Of a DNA stretch of 64,000 nucleotides, positions 37,090 through 46,001 are shown piece by piece. The notes under the pieces are model-generated. The model did not search any database, was not told the DNA's origin, and saw only the letters and a list, made by a program, of their open reading frames with translations. This stretch comes from Hydrogenophilales bacterium 16-61-112. GTDB lineage: Bacteria; Pseudomonadota; Gammaproteobacteria; Burkholderiales; Thiobacillaceae. The position numbers were made by a program, and so were the translations under genes. Each line of letters opens with the position of its first letter. Position 1 is the first letter of the stretch. Where the stretch lies: the NCBI GenBank assembly GCA_002257045.1, contig NCHD01000024.1, positions 47,001 to 111,000 on the forward strand, written 5' to 3'.

Positions 37090-37534
37090 ATGTCCCACGC
37101 TCCCGCCTGGTTGATCGTCCCCGCCCTGATCGCCCCTGCCGTCGCGGTCAGCCCCGCCTATGCGGTGCAGTACATGACGACCGAAGCGGCACAAAAGCAG
37201 TTGTTTCCCGAGGCGAGCGGCTTCGTGTCGCACCCCATCAAGCTCACCGCGGCGCAGAAGGATCGCGTCGAAGCAGCCGCCAAGGTGCGGATGCGCTATC
37301 CCGAGCAACCGGTGTGGCAGGTGATGGCTGACGGCAAGCCCGCAGGCTGGTTCGTGCTGGACGAGGTCTACGGCAAGCACGAATTCATCACCTACGCCGT
37401 TGCGCTCGACGCCACCGGCGCGGTGCGCGGTGGACAACGACATCCAGAACATCAGCGGCGCGACCCTGTCGTGCAAGCACATCGCCGAGGGCGTGCGGCG
37501 CGTGCTGGCAATCCATGCGGTCGCGCTGAAATGA
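37090..37534 (+). pseudogene. FMN-binding (NqrC/RnfG-like) periplasmic flavoprotein, internally deleted and frameshifted
   Basis: A signal-like start (LIVPALIAPAVAVSPAYA) and the conserved half VWQVMADGKPAGWFVLDEVYGKHEFITYAVALD are in one frame up to GAVRG. The flavinylation motif NISGAT (in DIQNISGATLSCKHIA) and the end VRRVLAIHAVALK are in the next frame, closing at the TGA at 37532. Relatives have roughly 35-40 more residues between these halves, so about 110 bases are missing near 37430. The threonine of SGAT would carry FMN attached by ApbE. Its TGA overlaps the ApbE start. Confidence 0.75.
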
Positions 37535-38397
37535 TGGTGCGACGCGCGCAGCCCTGGCTTGGCACGCTGGTCGAGATCGCCGCCGAAGGCACCGACTCCG
37601 CCACGCTCAACGCCGCGATACAGCGTGCGTTCGAGCGTGTCGCCGTCGTCCACGCGACGATGAGCTTCCAGAGTGCCGATTCGGCACTGACGCACGTCAA
37701 CCAGAGGGCGCAAACCGGATGGGTCGCGCTGTCGCCCGATCTTGCCGCTGTGTTCGCCGCCGCGCTCGGATTCGCCCGCGCGAGCGACGGTCTGTTCGAC
37801 CCCAGCGTGGCTGGCTGGCTGGTCGCATCGGGCCAGTTACCGCGCCACCCGGACTTTCCTGACGCGCCACGGACGGACTGGCGCGCCATCGAACTCGACG
37901 GCGACCGCGTGCGCTTTGTCGCGTCGCTGCTCGTCGATCTGTCCGGCATCGCCAAGGGCTACGCTGTCGATGGCGCGCTAGCCAGCCTGCGTACCGACGG
38001 CGTGCACGCGGCGACGGTCAACGCCGGCGGCGACCTCGCGCATTTCGGCGAGCCCGCCCTGCCGGTTCGCGTCCGGTTGCCGCACGCGCCTACCCGCACC
38101 GTACAGCTGGCCGCGCTGCGCGACGGCGCGGCCGCCACCTCGGCGAGCTATTTCCAGCCGGACGCGTTGCGCCATCCGGCCAGAGGACACCGCCTGTGCA
38201 CCCACGCCAGCGTCACCGTTCTCGCCGCCGACTGCATGACGGCCGACGCGCTGACCAAGGTCGTCGCCGCCGACGCCACGCGCGCACAGCGTGTGCTCGC
38301 GGCTTACGCTGCGCACGCCGTCGTCCTCGACGGCAAGCGTGCCAGCCGTTGCGACGCCGACGGCTGGCACGACCTACCTCTGGAGCAGGCCGCATGA
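37531..38397 (+). CDS. apbE: FAD:protein FMN transferase ApbE
   Basis: 288 residues starting at the ATGATG at 37531 (a second ATG lies at 37534). Motifs are GLFDPSVAGWLVASG, VDLSGIAKGYAVD, VNAGGDLAHFG and TADALTKVVAAD, which carry the flavin- and metal-binding residues of ApbE. It links FMN by a phosphodiester bond to threonine of target proteins such as the FMN-binding gene product just upstream. It has no obvious lipoprotein signal, so it may act in the cytoplasm or depend on an unusual export route. Starts and stops overlap by four bases on both sides. Confidence 0.88.
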   Translation: MMVRRAQPWLGTLVEIAAEGTDSATLNAAIQRAFERVAVVHATMSFQSADSALTHVNQRAQTGWVALSPDLAAVFAAALGFARASDGLFDPSVAGWLVASGQLPRHPDFPDAPRTDWRAIELDGDRVRFVASLLVDLSGIAKGYAVDGALASLRTDGVHAATVNAGGDLAHFGEPALPVRVRLPHAPTRTVQLAALRDGAAATSASYFQPDALRHPARGHRLCTHASVTVLAADCMTADALTKVVAADATRAQRVLAAYAAHAVVLDGKRASRCDADGWHDLPLEQAA

Positions 38398-38924
38398 GCG
38401 CGCCGATCATCCGCCTCGGCCATCGCCACAAGCGCCTCGCCTACGCGACGTTCTCCCTGCTGTGGGTGAGCGGTGCGCTGTGGCTCGCGTTCCATTATTT
38501 CCTCGGCGTCGAGGGCGATTTCGGCCCCGAACCGAACCCGCTGGAAAAATGGTGGCTGCGCCTGCACGGGCTGGCGGCGATGCTCGCGCTGGTCGCGCTC
38601 GGCTCGCTGCTCACCAACCATGTCCGGCTCGCCTGGCAGCGCAACAAGAACCGCCGCAGCGGCCTGCCCATGCTCGCGCTCACCGCTTGGCTCGCCGCCA
38701 CCGGCTACGCGCTCTACTACTTTTCGAGCGACGCCAACGCCGCCTGGCTGCCGCTCCTGCACTGGACGGTCGGTCTGGCGGTTCCGCTGGCGCTGACCCT
38801 ACACATCCTCGCCGGACGCCAGCGCGCACCAGGCTCACACACGCGCACGCAGCGCAGGAAAAAACCTGTCTTGCACCTTGTCGCCCAGCCCCCTGTTTCC
38901 GCCAGCCAGAAAGCCCGTCCGTGA
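38394..38924 (+). CDS. four-helix membrane protein with paired histidines (DUF4405-like)
   Basis: 176 residues with four membrane helices (about 15-37, 57-76, 90-110, 118-140) and a basic C-terminal tail. Histidines H58 and H76 in helix 2, and H123 and H137 in helix 4, are spaced like bis-histidine haem b ligands, and H34 is a fifth. Located between apbE and feoA with four-base overlaps, it is a good candidate for the electron carrier that passes electrons from the membrane to the flavinylated periplasmic protein. The haem is inferred. Confidence 0.65.
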   Translation: MSAPIIRLGHRHKRLAYATFSLLWVSGALWLAFHYFLGVEGDFGPEPNPLEKWWLRLHGLAAMLALVALGSLLTNHVRLAWQRNKNRRSGLPMLALTAWLAATGYALYYFSSDANAAWLPLLHWTVGLAVPLALTLHILAGRQRAPGSHTRTQRRKKPVLHLVAQPPVSASQKARP

Positions 38925-39190
38925 ACCCGACTGCCAGCACCCTCGATCATTCGACCGATTTCCAGCCTTACCGTATCGAGGCGGTCCGTCCGCCCGAACA
39001 GGCGTTGGAGTGGGGCGAATGGCTGCGCGAACTCGGCTTCATTCCGGGCGAGCAAGTGATGCTGATGGCGCGCGCCCCAGGCGGCGACCCGCTGGTGGTG
39101 CGCGTCGGCTCGTCCACCTTCGCCTTGCGCCGCGCCGAGGCGGCATGCATCGAGGTCTCGCCGCTGGAAAAAGTGGCTGCATCCGCATGA
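38921..39190 (+). CDS. feoA: ferrous iron transport protein FeoA
   Basis: 89 residues from a GTG at 38921 that overlaps the previous stop (GTGA). It is an SH3-like FeoA domain with LRELGFIPGEQVMLMARAP, GDPLVVRVGSSTFALR and RAEAACIEV. It is cytoplasmic and supports FeoB. The stop overlaps the feoB start by four bases. Confidence 0.85.
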   Translation: MNPTASTLDHSTDFQPYRIEAVRPPEQALEWGEWLRELGFIPGEQVMLMARAPGGDPLVVRVGSSTFALRRAEAACIEVSPLEKVAASA

Positions 39191-41115
39191 GCGCCTGTCA
39201 CGGAGCGAGCCGCGCCCAGGGCAAACCAGCCGTCGTCCACCTGCATCGCGGCGGGCCGTTGATCGCGCTGGTGGGCAACCCCAACTGCGGCAAAACCGCG
39301 CTGTTCAACGTGCTGACGGGCAGCCGGCAAAAGGTGGCGAATTACGCAGGCGTCACCGTCGAGCGCAAGGAAGGCCGCTATCTCACGGCGGCCGGCAAAG
39401 CGCTGCGCGTGCTCGACCTGCCCGGCACCTACAGCCTCAACCCGCGCTCGCCGGACGAGAAGGTGACGGTCGATGTGCTGATGGGCCGTGCGCGCGGCGA
39501 GAAACGCCCCGACCGCGTGATCTGCGTGGTCGACGCCACCAACCTGCGGCGCAACCTGCGCCTCGTACTCGCGGTGAAACGTCTCGGCCTGCCCTGCGTC
39601 GTCGCGCTCAACATGACCGACCTGGCGGCGCGCCGCGGCATCCATGTGGATGCGGACACGCTGTCGCTTGAACTCGGCGTGCAGGTGGTCAAGACCGTCG
39701 CAGTGAGGAAAGACGGCGCAGGCGATCTGCGCGCGCTGCTCGATGCACCCGCTGATGCCTGGCGCGACGCGCCCGTGCATCTGCTGGCGCAGGAAGCTGG
39801 CCGTACTGTCACGGTCGAAGCCGACCACGACACGGTGCAACGCATTCTCGCCCGCCTCGATCTCGATACCCACGTGCCGCACACATTGTCGGACCGCATC
39901 GACCGCGTGGTGCTGCATCCCGTGTTCGGCATGGCCTTGCTGCTCGCGGTGCTGTTCCTCATGTTCCAGGCGGTGTTCGCGTGGGCCGAAGCGCCAATGG
40001 GCTGGGTTGAAGCCGCCACCGCGTGGGCCGCCGACGCCGTCACCGCCGCACTGCCCGGCGGTTGGGTGCAGAGCCTGCTGGTCGACGGGATGATTGCCGG
40101 CGCGGGCGGCGTGCTGGTGTTCCTGCCGCAGATCCTCATCCTCTTCTTCTTCATCCTGGTGCTCGAAGAATCCGGCTACCTGCCGCGCGCCGCCTTCCTG
40201 CTCGACCGCATGATGGGCAGCGTCGGCCTGTCGGGACGTTCGTTCATCCCATTGCTGTCTTCTTTCGCCTGTGCGATTCCCGGCATCATGGCCGCGCGCA
40301 CCATCGCCAGTCCGCGCGACCGTCTCGTCACCATCATGATCGCGCCGCTGATGACCTGCTCGGCGCGCCTGCCAGTGTATGCGCTGTTGATCGGCGCCTT
40401 TATTCCCAAGCGCGACGTGGCCGGCCTGTTCGAGTTGCAGGGGCTGGTCATGTTCGGTCTTTACGTCGCCGGCACCGTCAGTGCGATGGGCATCGCCTGG
40501 CTGGCCAAGCGCCTCACCAGCCGTGGCCTGCCGCGTCCACTCATGATGGAACTGCCGACCTATCACTGGCCGAACCCGCGCAACATCGCCATCGGCTTGT
40601 GGCAGCGCGCGGAAATTTTCCTCAAGCGCGTCGGCGGGATCATCCTCGCGCTCACCCTCGTCATGTGGTTCCTCGCCAGCTTCCCAGCGCCGCCCACCGG
40701 CGCGACCGGCCCGGCGATCGAATACAGCTTCGCCGGTACGCTCGGCCGCGGGCTCGCCACGATCTTCGAACCGATCGGCTTCAACTGGCAGATCAGTGTG
40801 GCGCTGGTGCCCGGCATGGCCGCGCGCGAAGTCGCGGTCAGCGCGCTCGGCACCGTCTACGCCCTGTCCGCCACGGGCGACGACACCGCACGGGCCTTGA
40901 CGCCGCTGATTGCGCATAGCTGGAGCCTCGCCACCGCGCTGTCGCTGCTGACCTGGTTTATCTTCGCGCCGCAGTGCCTGTCGACGCTCGCCACCGTCAA
41001 GCGCGAAACCGGCGGCTGGAAGTGGACGCTCGTCATGGCCGGCTATCTGTTCGGCCTGGCCTGGCTTGCGTGCTTCGGCGTCTATCGCGCGGCCGTCGCC
41101 GCAGGCTGGGGTTAG
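39187..41115 (+). CDS. feoB: ferrous iron permease FeoB
   Basis: 642 residues from the ATG at 39187. The N-terminal G domain has G1 GNPNCGKT (30-37), G3 DLPGTYSL and G4 NMTD. Then come the gate regions (LEESGYLPRAAFLLDR, GRSFIPLLSSFACAIPGIMA with the conserved cysteine, PLMTCSARLPVYALLIGAFI) and the second gate VPGMAAREVAVSALGTVY. It imports Fe(II) through the inner membrane. No FeoC is seen. It is somewhat shorter than the E. coli protein of about 773 residues, which is normal for this subgroup. Confidence 0.93.
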   Translation: MSACHGASRAQGKPAVVHLHRGGPLIALVGNPNCGKTALFNVLTGSRQKVANYAGVTVERKEGRYLTAAGKALRVLDLPGTYSLNPRSPDEKVTVDVLMGRARGEKRPDRVICVVDATNLRRNLRLVLAVKRLGLPCVVALNMTDLAARRGIHVDADTLSLELGVQVVKTVAVRKDGAGDLRALLDAPADAWRDAPVHLLAQEAGRTVTVEADHDTVQRILARLDLDTHVPHTLSDRIDRVVLHPVFGMALLLAVLFLMFQAVFAWAEAPMGWVEAATAWAADAVTAALPGGWVQSLLVDGMIAGAGGVLVFLPQILILFFFILVLEESGYLPRAAFLLDRMMGSVGLSGRSFIPLLSSFACAIPGIMAARTIASPRDRLVTIMIAPLMTCSARLPVYALLIGAFIPKRDVAGLFELQGLVMFGLYVAGTVSAMGIAWLAKRLTSRGLPRPLMMELPTYHWPNPRNIAIGLWQRAEIFLKRVGGIILALTLVMWFLASFPAPPTGATGPAIEYSFAGTLGRGLATIFEPIGFNWQISVALVPGMAAREVAVSALGTVYALSATGDDTARALTPLIAHSWSLATALSLLTWFIFAPQCLSTLATVKRETGGWKWTLVMAGYLFGLAWLACFGVYRAAVAAGWG

Positions 41116-41198
41116 ACGCCCCACCCATACAACTTTCCTAACAGCCAGCCACGGACTTCTCCCAGCCAGCCAGTATTTCCACCTGTCCAGGAGTAGTC

Positions 41199-42425
41199 AT
41201 GAAACATCCGTTCGTTCGTACCGCGCTCGCCGCGGCCATGTTGTCCGCCTTAAGTCTGCCAGCGCTGGCCGACGCCGACGTGGAGGCCCGGCTAAAAGCG
41301 ATGGAAGCGCGTTTGAACGCAGTCGAAAGTGAAAATCAGGCACTGAAAAACCAGCTCAAGGCAACCGACGAGAAAACCGCGGCCGCCAGCGCGCAGATCG
41401 AGAAGGTCGCCACTGCCACGTCGTCCGAAAAATCATCCTGGGCAGAAAACACCCAGCTCGGTGGCTACGGCGAACTGCATTACAACAATCTCGACGGCGA
41501 AGGCGGCGCGTCCGACAAGGACGAAATCGACTTCCACCGCTTCGTGCTGTTCTTCGGCCACCAGTTCACTGATCGCATCCGTTTCTTCTCCGAACTGGAA
41601 GTCGAGCACAGCTTCTTCAGCGCCAGCAGCGGCAAAGGCGAGATCGAGATCGAACAGGCCTATCTCGAATTCGACCTCAACGCCAACCATCGTGCCAAGG
41701 CCGGCCTGTTCCTGCTGCCGGTCGGCATCCTCAACGAAACTCACGAGCCGCCGGTGTTCTACGGCGTCGAGCGCAACCCGGTCGAGGCTGCGATCATCCC
41801 GTCCACCTGGTGGGCGGGCGGCATCGGCCTGTCGGGCAATCTCGGTGCGGGCTTCGGCTACGACCTCGCCGTGCATGAGGGCCTCAACACCAATGCCGGC
41901 GCAAGCTATGCCGTGCGCAGCGGTCGCCAGAAGACCAGCGAAGCCCGCGCCACCGACCTCGCCACCACCGCGCGCCTGAGCTGGACCGGCGTCCCCGGCC
42001 TCACCCTTGCCGGCAGCTTTCAGCACCAGACCGATATCACCCAGGGACTGGACCCGACCGCCGGCAGCGCCAATCTTTTCGAGGCGCATGGCGTCTTCAA
42101 CCGCGGTCCGTTCGGCCTGAAAGCGCTTTACGCGCGCTGGGATCTGGATGGCAGCGGCCCGGCCGCCGTCGGTGCCGACGAGCAGATGGGCTGGTACGTC
42201 GAACCCGCGTTCCGCCTCAACGAACGATGGGGCGTGTTCGCGCGCTACAACGCGTGGGACAACCGCGCCGGCATCAGCGGCAACACCGGGAAACAGCAAA
42301 CCAATTTCGGCGTGAACTTCTGGCCGCATTCCGACGTGGTGCTGAAAGCCGACTACCAGACCCAGGACAACGACGACGACAAAAACCAGAACGGATTCAA
42401 CCTGGGCGTCGGCTACCAGTTCTGA
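41199..42425 (+). CDS. outer-membrane porin (phosphate-selective porin O/P-like)
   Basis: 408 residues. A signal peptide (to ALADA) leads to a coiled-coil segment (VEARLKAMEARLNAVESENQ, about 27-70) and then a barrel beginning LGGYGELHYNN, with IEQAYLEFDLN, AGLFLLPVGILNETHEPP and a C-terminal strand ending VGYQF. This matches OprO/P-type porins with a coiled-coil N-terminus. AGGAG precedes the ATG. Its place after feoB suggests co-expression; the ligand is not known. Confidence 0.8.
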   Translation: MKHPFVRTALAAAMLSALSLPALADADVEARLKAMEARLNAVESENQALKNQLKATDEKTAAASAQIEKVATATSSEKSSWAENTQLGGYGELHYNNLDGEGGASDKDEIDFHRFVLFFGHQFTDRIRFFSELEVEHSFFSASSGKGEIEIEQAYLEFDLNANHRAKAGLFLLPVGILNETHEPPVFYGVERNPVEAAIIPSTWWAGGIGLSGNLGAGFGYDLAVHEGLNTNAGASYAVRSGRQKTSEARATDLATTARLSWTGVPGLTLAGSFQHQTDITQGLDPTAGSANLFEAHGVFNRGPFGLKALYARWDLDGSGPAAVGADEQMGWYVEPAFRLNERWGVFARYNAWDNRAGISGNTGKQQTNFGVNFWPHSDVVLKADYQTQDNDDDKNQNGFNLGVGYQF

Positions 42426-42476
42426 TGACGGGCGCGCCTGCCGTATCGCATCGCGCGCACGCTTCGCCGGCCGCGT

Positions 42477-43766
42477 CTACCGGACGTCCGGCGTGGCACG
42501 CGGCAGGGTGCTTCCGCCATCGGAAAAATAACTGATGCGCGTGCGCGGATCGAGATAATCCAGCACGGCCTTGCACAACTCCTGCGGACGCAGGGTTTTC
42601 GTCACCGCCAGCGTGTTTTCCACGCTCAAGTCCAGCCACAAGGCTTCGTCCTTGGGCACGTCCGGGTCGTAGATCAAGACTGAAGGCTGCAGCAGGTTCT
42701 GCGGATTCACGCTCATCACCAGGCCCGTCTGGCCGTTGCTCAACTGCACCACGCTGCCCGGCGGATACACTCCCATGCTGCGGACAAACAGCTGCATCAA
42801 CTCGGGGTCGAACTTGCCCTGGTCATACTTGAACATGAAGGACAGCGCCTCGGCGGGCGTCATCGACTCTGCCGGATTGATCGCATTGCAGTAGTTATCG
42901 AAAGTGTTGGTGATGGCGGCGATGCGCGCCAGGCGGCCGATCTGGTGGGCCTTGAGCTTGCCCGGAAAGCCGCTGCCATCGAGCATTTCATGATGCTTCG
43001 CCACCACCTCCAGCGCAGCGCTGCCGACGCCAGGCAGCTGCTGCAGCATCTCCAGGCCATAGGCCACGTGCATCTGGTAGAAATTTCGTTCGGCCGTGGT
43101 CCAGGGAGCCTTCTTCAGGCGAATCTGGCTCGGCACTTTTTCCTTGCCCTGGTCGTGCAGCAGTGTGCCCAGACCGAGCGCCCGCATCGCTGCCGCATCC
43201 AGTCCGGCCTCCCGACCCACGATCAGCGCCAGCACAGTGACGTTGAGCGCGTGGAAATACTGGCCTTCATCACCGGACTTGGCATTTATCAGATGCAACA
43301 CCACATCCTTGTTGTTCAGCATCGAGTCGACCATGCCGGACACCAGCACATGTGCCTGCTGCAGCGATTCTTCCGGACGTGAAAACAGATTGCGCAACAG
43401 CGACTGAACCGTCGTCATGCTGGTGCAAAACGTCTTGTCGCAGCGCGCCATGGCTTCGCGCTGAACAGCCAGTTTTTCGCGGCGCGCCTGCTTCGCCGCC
43501 CACATCGCCTCGACTTCAGGGTCGACCGGGCGGGGGGAGGATGCGGCTTTGACGGCGAGGGGTGAAGGCGGCAGCGGCAACTGGTCGCTCTTTGACGGGT
43601 CGTAAAGCACGTGCGCCATTCCCAGGGAGCGCAGCACCTGCACCTGTTTTTCGTTGCGTATCCTGAAGCTGCTAAACAGGAAAGGATGATCCGTCCAGCC
43701 TTCCAGATGGATATACAGCCCGACCCTGAGCTGCTCGACGCCGATGCGTTGTTCCAGTCCGCTCAC
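42477..43766 (-). CDS. HD-GYP c-di-GMP phosphodiesterase with DUF3391 N-terminus
   Basis: 429 residues. The N-terminal part (EQLRVGLYIHLEGWTDHPF, about 9-60) is DUF3391-like. The HD-GYP domain has LLHDQGKEKVP (H204-D205), KHHEMLDGSGFPGKL and the metal-binding histidines in QYFHALN. The normal GYP is GFP here (DGSGFP), which is tolerated in many members. It probably hydrolyses c-di-GMP. It converges with the porin gene. Confidence 0.85.
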   Translation of the reverse strand: MSGLEQRIGVEQLRVGLYIHLEGWTDHPFLFSSFRIRNEKQVQVLRSLGMAHVLYDPSKSDQLPLPPSPLAVKAASSPRPVDPEVEAMWAAKQARREKLAVQREAMARCDKTFCTSMTTVQSLLRNLFSRPEESLQQAHVLVSGMVDSMLNNKDVVLHLINAKSGDEGQYFHALNVTVLALIVGREAGLDAAAMRALGLGTLLHDQGKEKVPSQIRLKKAPWTTAERNFYQMHVAYGLEMLQQLPGVGSAALEVVAKHHEMLDGSGFPGKLKAHQIGRLARIAAITNTFDNYCNAINPAESMTPAEALSFMFKYDQGKFDPELMQLFVRSMGVYPPGSVVQLSNGQTGLVMSVNPQNLLQPSVLIYDPDVPKDEALWLDLSVENTLAVTKTLRPQELCKAVLDYLDPRTRISYFSDGGSTLPRATPDVR

Positions 43767-43815
43767 TGCTCATATGCTTTCTGTTGATTGCCGACCTGCA
43801 ATGTCGGGCGGCAGT

Positions 43816-44088
43816 TCAATCTGCCGCCAGTCCCCGTGTCAGCAGTTCCGTGACCAGCTCGGTCATGCCGAGCTGGCGCTCGGCGGCCAGATCCTGCAGC
43901 TGCTTGACCAGCTGGCTATCGAGCTTGGTGGCAAACGCGACCAGGCCCTGCGCCTGTTCGAGCTTGCGCTGCTCGCGGCGTGAGGTCTTGGGGGCCGCCG
44001 CGCTGCCGAAGCGGTCCGGCGTGCCGGCCTGCTTCATCTTGCCGCTGATTTTCAATTCTTCGTTGCGATCGAGATCGGCTTTTTTCAT
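43816..44088 (-). CDS. small ribbon-helix-helix-like protein, paralogue A
   Basis: 90 residues from the ATG at 44088; the in-frame start at 44106 lacks a ribosome site. The protein starts MKKADLDRNEELKISGKMKQ and ends in an RHH-like strand-helix-helix (LVAFATKLDSQLVKQLQDLA and then TELVTELLTRGL). It is clearly paralogous to the protein at 45542-45811 (shared KISGxMKQAGTPDRFGSAA and LTRGL). RHH proteins usually bind operator DNA. The target is unknown. Confidence 0.6.
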   Translation of the reverse strand: MKKADLDRNEELKISGKMKQAGTPDRFGSAAAPKTSRREQRKLEQAQGLVAFATKLDSQLVKQLQDLAAERQLGMTELVTELLTRGLAAD

Positions 44089-44225
44089 GGGGTACAACAG
44101 GCGCAAGCATAAGGGATGCAGCGATGTTCAGCGAAATTCCGGCGTGAATCCGCAAGTCCGGCTGCACTTGAAACACGGCATTCCTGGCCTATTTTGTAAA
44201 GGCATCATCACCAAAGGAGACCATC

Positions 44226-44597
44226 ATGTTGCACACCTCAACCGACATCAACAAACTGGTTGGCGAGCCGGCAACCCACCCGGATTTTCCCTACGCCCCG
44301 CTGGACTGGACACCCGAAGCGGCCCAGAAAGCGGCGCGTGAGGAGAAACTTGAGTTGACCGACGCGCACTGGGAGGTCGTTCGCGCGCTGCAGAACTATT
44401 ACACGCACCACGACGAGGCCAGCGTGATCAGCCTGCGCGAACTGCATGACGCGCTGGATGAACACTTCCACCTGCAAGGCGGCCTGAAATATCTCTACAC
44501 CCTGTTTCCGGGTGGCCCCATCGCGCAGAGCTGCCGTCTGGCGGGACTGAAAGCGCCGTTCATGGCCAGCGACCCCAGTTTTGGCAGCGTCGCCTGA
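44226..44597 (+). CDS. DsrC/TusE-family protein lacking the terminal cysteine
   Basis: 123 residues. The DsrC fold is visible (LTDAHWEVVRALQNYYTHHD, LKYLYTLFPGGPIAQSC). C103 corresponds to the inner cysteine of DsrC, but the penultimate cysteine ten residues later is absent: the C-terminus reads LKAPFMASDPSFGSVA. Sulfur relay by DsrC/TusE needs that last cysteine, so this is probably a regulatory or carrier variant. AAAGGAGACCATC precedes the ATG. Its presence fits a sulfur-oxidising lifestyle. Confidence 0.75.
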   Translation: MLHTSTDINKLVGEPATHPDFPYAPLDWTPEAAQKAAREEKLELTDAHWEVVRALQNYYTHHDEASVISLRELHDALDEHFHLQGGLKYLYTLFPGGPIAQSCRLAGLKAPFMASDPSFGSVA

Positions 44598-44659
44598 GCG
44601 TTAGCAGACGTCCCTTTCCGCATCAGGGAAGGCCGATTGTGCGCGGCAAGAACGCCAAA

Positions 44660-45025
44660 TCAGGTCTGAGGGATCAGTTCAACGCGGGTTGCCGCGCTGC
44701 GCAGTTCGACCTCGAACCAGAGTTCGCAATACTCCGGTTGCGACTCCAGTGGAGTCGGGTCATCCGCACAACTGCACCCGCTTAACAGTCCGGCGTAGAA
44801 AATCCCGGCTTTCACCCGCAAGCCATCAGCCGTCACGCTGGCGCCAATCACCATCACGCTGATGGGTTCGTCGGCTACCGCGCTCGTCCCGGTCAGCCCC
44901 TGCTGCAAGGGCAGCAGAGTGGGGTCGAGTTGCTCGACCTCCTGCTTGAACATTCCACCAAATCCGGGCGTATCCCAAGCTGCGAGCGCTTGCGGCAAGC
45001 TAAAGCGGGCGGCAAAAACAGACAT
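44660..45025 (-). CDS. hypothetical protein
   Basis: 121 residues, no signal peptide and no membrane segment. The first half reads MSVFAARFSLPQALAAWDTP and on; the middle has a hydrophobic strand region (PISVMVIGASVTADGLRV), then a CSC pair and a final strand (CELWFEVELRS). It looks like a small all-beta domain. It is not recognised. It lies 12 bases past the DUF3465 gene on the same strand, so it is probably co-transcribed. Confidence 0.5.
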   Translation of the reverse strand: MSVFAARFSLPQALAAWDTPGFGGMFKQEVEQLDPTLLPLQQGLTGTSAVADEPISVMVIGASVTADGLRVKAGIFYAGLLSGCSCADDPTPLESQPEYCELWFEVELRSAATRVELIPQT

Positions 45026-45037
45026 CTTGAAACCCCT

Positions 45038-45499
45038 TTACTGATAAAGCCGTCCGGCATGCCTGAGCCAGCCATCCGGATGGCGCGCCTGCGGATCGTG
45101 ATGCGTCCAGTGAATCACACCCCCTTTCGATGTCCACTCATACTCGCCTGAAAAGGCGATGACATCGCCCGCACGCAGCGCATCGACACGCGGTGCAAGG
45201 TCAATGTTGTGCGCGACCAGCACCGTCAGGCCGGACTCCAGCCGCACGATGAAACGCTGATGGCGGCTGCCATTGTTGTCATCCGCCAGCAGCTTGACCA
45301 CGGCGCCCTGCCCTTCGACCTGCAGGTTGCCTCGCCGGCCGGCAAACGCCTCGTCGATCGCGGTGTTGCCGCTTTGGGCGGCTGCGGCCGACATGCCCGA
45401 GCGGGCGGCCGTCGCGGGTCGATCGCTTGTGTCCGGAACGGACACGAATGAAAAAAAGGCAGCGACGGCGAGCGCTGCGATCAGGACAAGTTTGTTCAT
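45038..45499 (-). CDS. secreted DUF3465 protein
   Basis: 153 residues with a signal peptide (MNKLVLIAALAVAAFFSFVS). The domain contains GSRHQRFIVRLESGLTVLVA then HNIDLAPRVDAL and GGVIHWTHHDP, the DUF3465 pattern of an OB-fold-like periplasmic protein of unknown function. It probably forms a two-gene unit with the hypothetical gene that follows. Confidence 0.7.
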   Translation of the reverse strand: MNKLVLIAALAVAAFFSFVSVPDTSDRPATAARSGMSAAAAQSGNTAIDEAFAGRRGNLQVEGQGAVVKLLADDNNGSRHQRFIVRLESGLTVLVAHNIDLAPRVDALRAGDVIAFSGEYEWTSKGGVIHWTHHDPQARHPDGWLRHAGRLYQ

Positions 45500-45541
45500 G
45501 TCATATCAGTCCAACGCCGGCAATCAGCGCGCGCGGGCGGC

Positions 45542-45811
45542 TCAGCCAGCCAGTCCACGGGTGAGCAAATCGGCAACCGTCTCGTTGATCCCGGTCTGAC
45601 GTGTCTCAGCTAGGGCATGGATCTGTTTCACCAGTTCGCTGTCGAGCTTGACCGCGAACGCGACCATACCCAGCTGCTGCTCCTGTTTGCGCTGATCGCG
45701 GCGCGACAGTGCCGCGGTGGCGGCGCTGCCAAAACGATCCGGCGTGCCCGCCTGTTTCATCTGGCCGCTGATTTTCAGGCCTTCGTTTTTGTACAAGTCG
45801 GTTTTCTTCAT
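45542..45811 (-). CDS. small ribbon-helix-helix-like protein, paralogue B
   Basis: 89 residues from the ATG at 45811; the longer frame to 45892 is not supported. It reads MKKTDLYKNEGLKISGQMKQ and ends with AFAVKLDSELVKQIHALA then NETVADLLTRGL. This is the same family as the 43816-44088 protein, about 1.5 kb away on the same strand. The strand-helix-helix tail fits an RHH DNA-binding fold. Between the paralogues lie the DsrC-like gene and the DUF3465 pair. Confidence 0.6.
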   Translation of the reverse strand: MKKTDLYKNEGLKISGQMKQAGTPDRFGSAATAALSRRDQRKQEQQLGMVAFAVKLDSELVKQIHALAETRQTGINETVADLLTRGLAG

Positions 45812-46001
45812 GATTTTCCTGAAATGGCGCGCGCAGTGCGGTTTACAGCCGGTGCACCGGCCAAATGGCCTCGGTTTTTGCACACGACACACGACAGCAT
45901 AACGGAGAAGCCCGTCAAGTCAGGGCGCACAGTACCTGAAGGATCACCGCGAGTCGCCCATGTGAGGTATTGTCTATGACCCCATCGAAAGGAGCCGGCA
46001 A

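Noticed and set aside
38968..41124. 718-codon minus-strand frame across feoB
   Set aside because: Antisense shadow of feoB; its composition is rich in Arg, His and Gln without domain motifs.
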